Shown piece by piece: positions 7,365 through 13,430 of a stretch of 16,164 bases of DNA. The stretch covers positions 1 to 16,164 of the forward strand of contig JBBKXJ010000250.1 of assembly GCA_037969395.1 (NCBI GenBank), in the 5' to 3' direction. The translations under genes were made by a program, and so were the position numbers. The notes beneath the pieces are model-generated. The model was given only the letters and a program-made list of their open reading frames with translations, had not been told where the DNA came from and made no database searches. The DNA comes from JBBKXJ01 sp037969395. GTDB lineage: Bacteria; Pseudomonadota; Gammaproteobacteria; Pseudomonadales; JAUIET01. Position 1 is the stretch's first letter. The number at the start of each line of letters is the position of its first letter.

Positions 7365-7385
7365 TACTGCATCGCAGTACAGTAG
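7365..7385. repeat. Palindromic sequence in the Lrp-ior intergenic region
   Basis: TACTGC (7365-7370), ATC, GCAGTA (7374-7379) is a perfect 6-bp inverted repeat with a 3-nt loop. It is nested in an alternative pairing CTACTG (7364-7369) with CAGTAG (7380-7385). It lies about 30 bp upstream of the ior start codon, so it could be an operator half-site pair for the divergent Lrp-type regulator or a leader hairpin. There is no T-run. The function is unproven. Confidence 0.4.
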
Positions 7386-7414
7386 TCGCCCTCTTCACCG
7401 CTGAGTGCGCTGCC

Positions 7415-10400
7415 ATGCAAACCAACGTCGTGCCTTCACATCCGCCCGCAACGCTGGACAACTACAGTTTGCAAGACCGCTACGTCAGGCAACGCGGCCG
7501 TGTATTTCTCACTGGTACGCAAGCCCTGGTACGCCTGCCTCTGCTGCAACGGCAGCTTGACCGTAAAGGTGGTTTAAATACTGCCGGGTTTATTTCCGGT
7601 TATCGGGGTTCGCCGTTGGGTAGTTACGACATGGAGCTATGGCGGGCGCAGCCGTATCTCGTGGAACATGACATCGAGTTTTTGCCTGCAATTAACGAAG
7701 ACCTCGCAGCAACGGCGGTATTGGGTACCCAACAGGTGGAAAGTGATCCGCAGCGCAAGGTCGATGGCGTGTTCTCTATTTGGTACGGTAAAGGTCCCGG
7801 TGTCGACCGTGCGGGTGACGCGCTCAAGCACGGCAACGCCTACGGCAGTTCCCCGCGCGGTGGCGTATTGGTGGTTGCCGGCGATGACCATGGTTGCGTG
7901 TCGTCTAGCATGTCGCACCAGTCGGATGTGGCGTTTATGGCCTTTTTTATGCCGACGCTGAATCCGGCGTCGGTGGCGGAATATATTGAGTATGGTTTAT
8001 ACGGCTTTGCACTGTCGCGCTTCTCCGGTACCTGGGTGGGCTTTAAGGCTATTTCCGAAACAGTCGAAGCAGCGCAATCGATTGAGCTGGGAGTCTGGCC
8101 TGAATTCGTCGTTCCGACTGACTACCAGGCACCCGATTTCGGTCTGCATTATCGCTGGCCTGATTTGCCGGGACCGCAACTTGAAGGGCGTATGGTAGCC
8201 AAGCTCGATGCTGTACGCGCCTTCGCCCGCAGCAATCCAATCGACCGTCGAATTTACGATATTGCTAACGCTCGCTTCGGCATTATCACTACCGGCAAAG
8301 CGCATCTGGATTTGATGGAAGCGTTAAAATTTCTTGGTATTGACGCGCAGCGTGCGCGTGAGCTGGGTATCGATATTTACAAGGTTGGTATGGTCTGGCC
8401 GCTGGAGACGGAAGGGGCGCGCGCTTTCCTGCGTGGCAAGGAGGAAGTACTGGTTGTCGAAGAAAAACGCGGCATTATCGAGAGCGAACTGAAAGAGTTT
8501 CTGTACGATTATCAAAGCGACAAACCCAGCCGCATGGTGGGTAAGTATGACGAGAACGGCAAGCCGCTGGTTCCCTGGGTGGGCGAACTCACTCCTACCT
8601 TGCTGGCACCCATTGTGGCGGCTCGCATCACGCATGAATTCCCCGAAGTAAGCTTCGAGCAGGAATTGGCGGCGCTTAGCGCGTGTAGCGTAGCTATCAG
8701 CATGCCAAAGGACGTCACCCGTACGCCGTATTTTTGTTCAGGCTGCCCGCACAATACGTCTACCAGAGTGCCGGAGGGTAGCAAGGCATTGGCCGGTATT
8801 GGCTGTCATTTTATGGCGTCGTGGATGGACAGAAACACGGAATCGCTGATTCAAATGGGCGGCGAAGGTGTTAACTGGGTGGGTAAATCGCGCTTCACCG
8901 GCAACGGCCATATCTTCCAAAATTTGGGCGAGGGTACCTATTTTCACTCTGGCTATATGGCGATCCGCCAGGCACTGGCCGCCAACACTAATATCACCTA
9001 CAAGATTTTGTTTAACGACGCTGTTGCCATGACGGGAGGCCAGCCGGTGGATGGCACTATCAGCGTGCCCGCTATCGCCAACCAGGTACGCTCGGAAGGG
9101 GTGAAACGCATTGCGGTGGTTAGCGATGAACCCGAAAAATATACCCGAAAAAGTCTATTTCCATCGCGAACCACATTCCACGGCCGTGAAGACATGGATG
9201 CCCTGCAGCGCGAACTGCGCGAGATTGCAGGAGTCAGCGTACTGATATACGACCAGACCTGCGCCGCGGAAAAACGGCGCATGCGTAAGCGTGGCAGCTA
9301 TCCCGACCCTGCCAAAAGAATTTTTATTAACGCTGCTGTCTGCGAAGGCTGTGGCGATTGCTCGGTGCAGTCGAATTGTTTGTCGATTTTTCCGCTGGAT
9401 ACTGAATTTGGCCGCAAGCGCAAGATCGACCAGTCGTCCTGCAATAAAGACTACTCCTGTGTGAAGGGCTTCTGTCCCAGTTTCGTGACCGTTGAGGGTG
9501 GTGAGTTAAGGAAAATAGAAGCCGTCAAGGTGGAGGAAGATTTCGAAACGCGGATTGCCAAACTGCCTGAGCCGACTCTGTGTTCGCTGCAGCAAAACTA
9601 CAATTTGCTGGTTGCCGGCATCGGTGGCACCGGCGTGGTAACGGTTGGCGCGCTGATCACAATGGCGGCACATCTGCAGGGTAACGGCGCCTCGGTACTC
9701 GATTTTACCGGCTTTGCGCAAAAGGGTGGCACGGTGATCAGCCATATCCGCCTTGGTAAATCACCCACGGACCTGAACCAGGTGCGTCTCGCCGACGGTA
9801 TGGCCGACGCGCTGTTGGCCTGCGATATCATCGCCGGTACTGACCCGCGTTGTCTGCGTACTTTATCGGCCGGCAGCACCCGGGTGCTGGTCAATCACAC
9901 CGAGGTGCCAAGCGGTCAGTTCGTGCTAAACCGCAACGCCGATATGCGGATGGATACCCGTCTGGCAGCAATTGCCAATGCAATAGGCGAGAAAAATTTG
10001 CAGGTGATAGAAGCCAATTCGCTGATGGAACGACTGCTCGGCAATACCGTGTACGCCAATGTCTTCTTGCTTGGCTACGCCTGGCAACAAGGTTTGGTGC
10101 CGGTCTCTGTGCAAGCGCTGCAAAAAGCGATTGAGCTAAACGGGGTAAACATAGAAGAGAACCAGATCGCGTTCAAGTGGGGTCGCCTGGCGGCTGAGGA
10201 TCACAAATATGTTACCGACGCGGCACAGGTCGGCGACGACGATACGAAGCTGCCGACGCGCACGCTTGATGAACTGATTGAACACCGGGCTGGCATATTG
10301 CTGGACTACCAAAACCAGGCTTATGCCGATCAATACACAGAATTGCTACGGCGTGTTAAAACGGCAGAGCAGGAATTACACCATAACGCAAAGACTCAAC

Positions 10401-10945
10401 CGAGCAGCATGCAACTGACTCACGCCGTGGCGTTTCATCTGTTCAAAGTGATGGCATATAAAGACGAGTACGAAGTCGCGCGCCTGTACACCAATGGTGA
10501 CTTTATGCGAAAGCTGACGCAGACGTTCAGCGGCGACTACAAGCTGACGTTTAATATGGCGCCGCCTCTTCTAAACGGCGGCAGGGATGAACTCGGCCGG
10601 CCGCGCAAGCGCACTTTTGGTGCGTGGATGCTAACAGCCATGCGCTTGCTGGCGAAGGGTAAAGTGCTGCGTGGCACCGCCTTTGACGTCTTTAACTGGT
10701 TTCCGGAGCGACGAGAAGAGAGAGCTTTGGTGCAAGAATACCGCGCCTTGATAGAAACATTGCTGGAGGGGTTGCAGGAGAAAAATCATGCCGTCGCCGT
10801 GGAGTGCGCCAGCTTGCCAGACCAGATACGTGGCTATGGCCCGGTTAAAGCAAAGTCCATTGCGGAATTCAGGCCACTGAAGGAGGCGTTATTGCATCGC
10901 TTTCACAACCCGGCCAGCGTGGTGCAGGTGCACGAGGTGGCATAA
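7415..10945 (+). CDS. Indolepyruvate:ferredoxin oxidoreductase, fused alpha-beta (IorA-IorB) form
   Basis: This 1176-residue single-chain enzyme oxidatively decarboxylates aryl- or branched-chain 2-oxo acids to acyl-CoA and reduces ferredoxin. The order is: a pyrimidine-binding domain (about 20-290; SGYRGSPLGSYD near 61-72, WYGKGPGVDRAGD near 123-135); a thiamin-diphosphate domain (about 435-620; CSGCPHNTSTRVPEGS, GIGCHFMASWMDR, LFNDAVAMTGGQPVDG); a cysteine-rich iron-sulfur region (C643, C646, C649, C655, then C676, C682, C687); the gamma-type domain (from 728; VAGIGGTGVVTVG, FTGFAQKGGTVISHIRLG); and the C-terminal extension of the fused form, with YTNGDFMRKL and FNMAPPLLNGGRDELGRPRKR. Length fits the fused bacterial family, whereas archaeal enzymes are two subunits. 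The ATG at 7415 has only a weak ribosome-binding site. It is divergent from an Lrp-type regulator, consistent with use in aromatic amino-acid degradation. The substrate is not determinable from sequence. Confidence 0.95.
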   Translation: MQTNVVPSHPPATLDNYSLQDRYVRQRGRVFLTGTQALVRLPLLQRQLDRKGGLNTAGFISGYRGSPLGSYDMELWRAQPYLVEHDIEFLPAINEDLAATAVLGTQQVESDPQRKVDGVFSIWYGKGPGVDRAGDALKHGNAYGSSPRGGVLVVAGDDHGCVSSSMSHQSDVAFMAFFMPTLNPASVAEYIEYGLYGFALSRFSGTWVGFKAISETVEAAQSIELGVWPEFVVPTDYQAPDFGLHYRWPDLPGPQLEGRMVAKLDAVRAFARSNPIDRRIYDIANARFGIITTGKAHLDLMEALKFLGIDAQRARELGIDIYKVGMVWPLETEGARAFLRGKEEVLVVEEKRGIIESELKEFLYDYQSDKPSRMVGKYDENGKPLVPWVGELTPTLLAPIVAARITHEFPEVSFEQELAALSACSVAISMPKDVTRTPYFCSGCPHNTSTRVPEGSKALAGIGCHFMASWMDRNTESLIQMGGEGVNWVGKSRFTGNGHIFQNLGEGTYFHSGYMAIRQALAANTNITYKILFNDAVAMTGGQPVDGTISVPAIANQVRSEGVKRIAVVSDEPEKYTRKSLFPSRTTFHGREDMDALQRELREIAGVSVLIYDQTCAAEKRRMRKRGSYPDPAKRIFINAAVCEGCGDCSVQSNCLSIFPLDTEFGRKRKIDQSSCNKDYSCVKGFCPSFVTVEGGELRKIEAVKVEEDFETRIAKLPEPTLCSLQQNYNLLVAGIGGTGVVTVGALITMAAHLQGNGASVLDFTGFAQKGGTVISHIRLGKSPTDLNQVRLADGMADALLACDIIAGTDPRCLRTLSAGSTRVLVNHTEVPSGQFVLNRNADMRMDTRLAAIANAIGEKNLQVIEANSLMERLLGNTVYANVFLLGYAWQQGLVPVSVQALQKAIELNGVNIEENQIAFKWGRLAAEDHKYVTDAAQVGDDDTKLPTRTLDELIEHRAGILLDYQNQAYADQYTELLRRVKTAEQELHHNAKTQPSSMQLTHAVAFHLFKVMAYKDEYEVARLYTNGDFMRKLTQTFSGDYKLTFNMAPPLLNGGRDELGRPRKRTFGAWMLTAMRLLAKGKVLRGTAFDVFNWFPERREERALVQEYRALIETLLEGLQEKNHAVAVECASLPDQIRGYGPVKAKSIAEFRPLKEALLHRFHNPASVVQVHEVA

Positions 10946-11079
10946 TCCAGTAGCTCTGTCGTTTTGCGCCGAGTTAAAACTTAGCGGAGCCACGCACGTC
11001 GAAACGCTTCCCTGTTTGTCAAATTAATCTACTACAAGATCCAGGCTACTGGCAATCGACATGCTATTATCCTGCAAAC

Positions 11080-11109
11080 CGCAGTTGGATCACGCGCAGT
11101 TGGATCACG
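11080..11109. repeat. Perfect tandem duplication of a 15-bp unit
   Basis: CGCAGTTGGATCACG occurs twice back to back (11080-11094 and 11095-11109) without a mismatch. It lies in the 291-bp gap upstream of menA, about 50 bp before the FNR-like box. It could be a duplicated protein-binding site or simple slippage; nothing else in the window matches it. Confidence 0.85.
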
Positions 11110-11125
11110 AAAGTATGCACAAGCT

Positions 11126-11148
11126 CTTAATTCACCTCGTGAATTAAG
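11126..11148. repeat. Perfect 10-bp stem hairpin upstream of menA
   Basis: CTTAATTCAC (11126-11135) and GTGAATTAAG (11139-11148) are perfect inverted copies around a CTC loop, followed by CGTTAGGAATTTT. The T-run is short and interrupted, so terminator function for the upstream ior gene (stop at 10945) is possible but weak. The right arm plus GCGTTAGG resembles the right side of an integron attC site, but the left arm lacks the matching core. It ends 11 bp before the FNR-like box. Confidence 0.6.
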
Positions 11149-11159
11149 CGTTAGGAATT

Positions 11160-11200
11160 TTGATTCAAGTCAAGCCTCGACGGTTCACAGCCTGTAAATT
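11160..11200 (+). promoter_or_regulatory. FNR/ANR-type box and class II promoter upstream of menA
   Basis: TTGATTCAAGTCAA (11160-11173) matches the FNR/ANR palindrome TTGAT-N4-ATCAA at nine of ten positions. A -10-like TAAATT preceded by TG (TGTAAATT, 11193-11200) follows. With that -10, transcription would begin near 11207 and the box centre would sit at about -40.5, the spacing of FNR class II activation (-41.5). There is no good -35 hexamer, as expected for an activator-dependent promoter. This predicts oxygen-limited induction of menA and perhaps frdCAB. Confidence 0.55.
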
Positions 11201-11236
11201 CCTGGCTGGCTGTTTGGCTATCAATCGGGAACATGT

Positions 11237-12163
11237 TTGGATATTAACGACCAGGAGGTGCAGTCCGTTACTGACAGACCCATAAATCGATGGCTGATCG
11301 GCGCGAGGCCTAAGACCCTGGCGGCGGCCCTGGTGCCAGTCGCGCTGGGTGCAACAGCAGCGATGGTCGGCGTCGAAGCGGGCGAGAGCATCATCTGGTG
11401 GCGTGTTGTTGCTGCGCTAACCGTCAGCCTCGCCTTGCAGGTCGGTGTCAACTACGCCAACGATTACAGTGATGGTGTGCGGGGTACCGACAAGGTGCGT
11501 GTCGGACCGATCCGTCTCGTCGCCAGCGGGCTTGCTTCGGCCAAATCTGTCAAAAACGCCGCCTTCATTGCATTCGGTGTCGCTGTTTTGGCGGGACTAC
11601 CTCTGGTGCTGACGATCTCTCCATGGCTGCTGATCATCGGCATGGCTGCCATAGCCGCCGCGTGGTTTTACACCGGCGGGCCGAAACCCTACGGCTATCT
11701 TGGGCTTGGCGAGGTATTCGTCTTCGTGTTCTTCGGCCTCGTCGCCACGGTCGGCACCACCTATGTAGCGATCGAAAAGATCACGACTTTGTCTATCGTC
11801 CTCGGCTGCGCCGCTGGCGCACTGGCCTGCGCCATGCTGGTCATCAATAACCTGCGCGATATGGCAACCGACCGCAAGGTCGGTAAACACACGCTCGCGG
11901 TACGCATCGGTGACAGCGCCACTCGCAGGCTCTATATCCTGCTGGTATCAGTTCCCTTCCTGCTCATCGCTCTGGTAACAATCAACAGCCCCTGGGCCAT
12001 CATCACGCTCACTGTCGCGCCCCTGGCAATCCAGCCTTGCCGAGCCGTCCTCAATGGTGCAGTCGGCAAGGAGCTGATCGGCGTGCTCGGTGCCACGGGC
12101 CGTCTGCAACTGGCCTTTGGAATTACCGCTACGGCCGGAATGGCGCTGGGTGCATGGGAATAA
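11237..12163 (+). CDS. menA: MenA-type UbiA-family prenyltransferase (1,4-dihydroxy-2-naphthoate polyprenyltransferase)
   Basis: This membrane prenyltransferase attaches the polyprenyl tail to 1,4-dihydroxy-2-naphthoate in menaquinone synthesis. It has about 308 residues and many hydrophobic helices. WLIGARPKTL begins the domain. The first aspartate-rich motif is NYANDYSDGVRGTD (D76, D79, D85), followed by RVGPIRLVASG, GGPKPYGYLGLGEVFVFVFF, and the second motif NNLRDMATD (D208, D212) with KHTLAVRIG. These signatures read more like actinobacterial MenA than the usual gammaproteobacterial form, which hints at transfer. The start is uncertain: TTG 11237 is the longest canonical choice and GTG 11258 overlaps a strong AGGAGG (11253-11258). 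The codon best spaced from that AGGAGG, 11267, is GTT. The gene precedes frdCAB by 191 bp on the same strand. No other men gene is in the window. Confidence 0.9.
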   Translation: MDINDQEVQSVTDRPINRWLIGARPKTLAAALVPVALGATAAMVGVEAGESIIWWRVVAALTVSLALQVGVNYANDYSDGVRGTDKVRVGPIRLVASGLASAKSVKNAAFIAFGVAVLAGLPLVLTISPWLLIIGMAAIAAAWFYTGGPKPYGYLGLGEVFVFVFFGLVATVGTTYVAIEKITTLSIVLGCAAGALACAMLVINNLRDMATDRKVGKHTLAVRIGDSATRRLYILLVSVPFLLIALVTINSPWAIITLTVAPLAIQPCRAVLNGAVGKELIGVLGATGRLQLAFGITATAGMALGAWE

Positions 12164-12248
12164 AAATGTTTGATGCAATAGATCACTATCGCGCGAACTA
12201 CAATACAGTTGAAATTCCGGAGTCACCAATAAACAATACTGCCCACCC

Positions 12249-12272
12249 CTTCTAAGTAGTTTTACCTAGAAG
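12249..12272. repeat. Weak hairpin between menA and frdC
   Basis: CTTCTA (12249-12254) pairs with TAGAAG (12267-12272). After one mismatch, GTA pairs with TAC around a GTTT loop. There is no following T-run, so it is not a convincing terminator and menA-frdC read-through remains possible. The rest of the 191-bp gap (12164-12354) shows no gene and no promoter I would call. Confidence 0.35.
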
Positions 12273-12354
12273 ATTAAGCACAATCGCAGATGCCCACGAT
12301 TAGCCGTCGAAGGTATATTGAGTTTGCCAGTCGCTGACAGTGGTGTTTTAACTC

Positions 12355-13287
12355 GTGCCAATGCAAAAAAAACAAGTTCTCGAGCCTCCCGCACTCAACT
12401 TGTGGCCAGCCCGACTGGATATAATTCAGGGCGCCACGGGCTTGTTGTTAGTAGTGTTTATGTGGGCGCACATGTTACTTGTCTCCAGCATTTTGCTGGG
12501 CAAGGACGCGATGTTTTTTGTCGCCCGGTTGTTCGAAGGCCAGTATTTCTTTGGCCGCCCGTATCCGCTATTGGTCAGCTTTATCGCCGCTACAATATTT
12601 GTGCTGTTCGCGATTCATGCGCTGATTGCCATCCGGCGTATGCCGGGCAGCTACCGCGAGTACAGTGCCTTTTGGCAACACTCGCGGGCGCTGCGCCATA
12701 CCGATACGACGCTGTGGTTACTGCAGGTGGTCACCGGTTTGCTACTGATGTTTTTCGCCACCGTTCACCTCTACGGCATGTTTACTCATCCAGCGGATAT
12801 CGGACCCTACTCCTCGTCTGACCGGGTTGTCAGCGGCGTAATGTGGCCTATGTATTTGCTGTTGCTGTTTGCGGTGGAGCTGCACGCCGGCATTGGCATT
12901 TACCGGCTCGCCATCAAATGGGGCTGGCCACGTGGCAAGAACCCACGCGCCACGCGGCGTATTCTCATCCGCCTGAAATGGTTCATTAGCGTGTTTTTTA
13001 TTGTGCTTGGCTTATTAACTTTGGCGACCTATATAAAAATTGGCATCGAACACAGCGATCAGGTCGGTGAACGTTACGTGCCGTCTGCACTGCAGTCTCA
13101 GCAAGACCTGCCTATGAAATCAACAAAGGATAACTGGTATCCCTTCCAGGTGATATTGCCTAATGCAGTCAGTTCAGAAGCGGTACAGTGCGAGGCGTTT
13201 TCCCGACGGCATAGTGGGCCTATGTTGAGGGGAAACACCAACAGTAGGCTCTTTAGGAGACGAAGCAATGTGCCGCTTCTGCACTGA
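12355..13287 (+). CDS. frdC: Dihaem cytochrome b subunit of fumarate reductase/succinate dehydrogenase, with element-derived C-terminal tail
   Basis: FrdC is the membrane anchor of a type B (Wolinella-like) succinate:quinone oxidoreductase. It has five hydrophobic helices and four histidines at family positions for two haems b: H39 (MWAHML), H88 (FAIHAL), H138 (TVHLYGMFTHP) and H177 (VELHAGIGIYRLAIKWGW). The conserved part ends near IGIEHSDQVGERYVP (about 229-243), close to the usual length of about 255. The present frame runs to 310 residues because a palindromic element starts at base 13140: residues after about W261-Y262 are encoded by the element and look non-native. On-paper removal of the element gives a 262-residue protein ending DNWY. 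The start is GTG 12355 or ATG 12361, neither with a strong ribosome-binding site. frdA and frdB follow. Whether the longer tail is tolerated is unknown. Confidence 0.9.
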   Translation: MPMQKKQVLEPPALNLWPARLDIIQGATGLLLVVFMWAHMLLVSSILLGKDAMFFVARLFEGQYFFGRPYPLLVSFIAATIFVLFAIHALIAIRRMPGSYREYSAFWQHSRALRHTDTTLWLLQVVTGLLLMFFATVHLYGMFTHPADIGPYSSSDRVVSGVMWPMYLLLLFAVELHAGIGIYRLAIKWGWPRGKNPRATRRILIRLKWFISVFFIVLGLLTLATYIKIGIEHSDQVGERYVPSALQSQQDLPMKSTKDNWYPFQVILPNAVSSEAVQCEAFSRRHSGPMLRGNTNSRLFRRRSNVPLLH

Positions 13288-13288
13288 C
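13168..13288 (+). repeat. Left structural arm of the palindromic element
   Basis: As RNA, 13168-13186 and 13270-13288 close this arm. A secondary stem pairs GTTTTCCC (about 13197-13204) with GGGGAAAC (about 13229-13236). At the tip, GCATAG (13209-13214) pairs with CTATGT around the loop TGGGC. That loop is complementary to the apical loop of the right arm. Confidence 0.6.
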
Positions 13289-13295
13289 CCGAAGG

Positions 13296-13392
13296 GCGCT
13301 AAGCAGGCCATTCTCTGCTACGTTACACTGCTTCGACGTAGGCCCACTATGCCTTCACCAGTGCGTCTCGCAGAGAATGGCCTGCTTAACGC
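13296..13392 (+). repeat. Right structural arm of the palindromic element
   Basis: A 23-bp stem with one mismatch (13296-13318 with 13370-13392) closes the arm. Further in, CACTG (13326-13330) can pair with CAGTG (13358-13362). At the tip, CGTAG pairs with CTATG around the loop GCCCA, which is the exact complement of the left-arm loop TGGGC. A kissing-loop contact is therefore possible. Confidence 0.6.
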
Positions 13393-13430
13393 TGAATTAG
13401 GCAATATCACCTGGAAGGGGTACTAGGCAC

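Larger units (their letters stand above)
13140..13420. mobile_element. MITE-like 281-bp palindromic element inserted at TA in the frdC 3' end
   Basis: Terminal inverted repeats of 25 bp lie at 13140-13164 and 13396-13420 and differ only at the outermost base. They are flanked by TA (13138-13139 and 13421-13422), as expected for a TA target duplication of the IS630/Tc1-mariner type. Inside are two long arms: 13168-13186 pairs with 13270-13288 (19 bp, one mismatch, one G-U), and 13296-13318 pairs with 13370-13392 (23 bp, one mismatch). A perfect 15-bp inverted pair, GGCATAGTGGGCCTA (13208-13222) and its complement (13339-13353), joins the arms. No transposase is encoded. Removing the element with one TA restores frdC in frame with a stop. 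The family is not identified, so transposase dependence is inferred. Confidence 0.8.

Noticed and set aside
12169..12188. TTGAT...ATCA half-sites after menA considered as a second FNR box
   Set aside because: The half-sites are separated by seven bases instead of four, and no -10 lies at a suitable distance.
12318..12821. 167-codon open frame on the plus strand overlapping frdC
   Set aside because: It is out of frame with frdC, whose haem-ligand histidines and helices are clear; the composition looks like a shadow frame.
13208..13353. Repeated palindromic blocks considered as a CRISPR-like array
   Set aside because: The blocks are inverted, not regularly spaced direct repeats with unique spacers, and are better explained as parts of one palindromic element.
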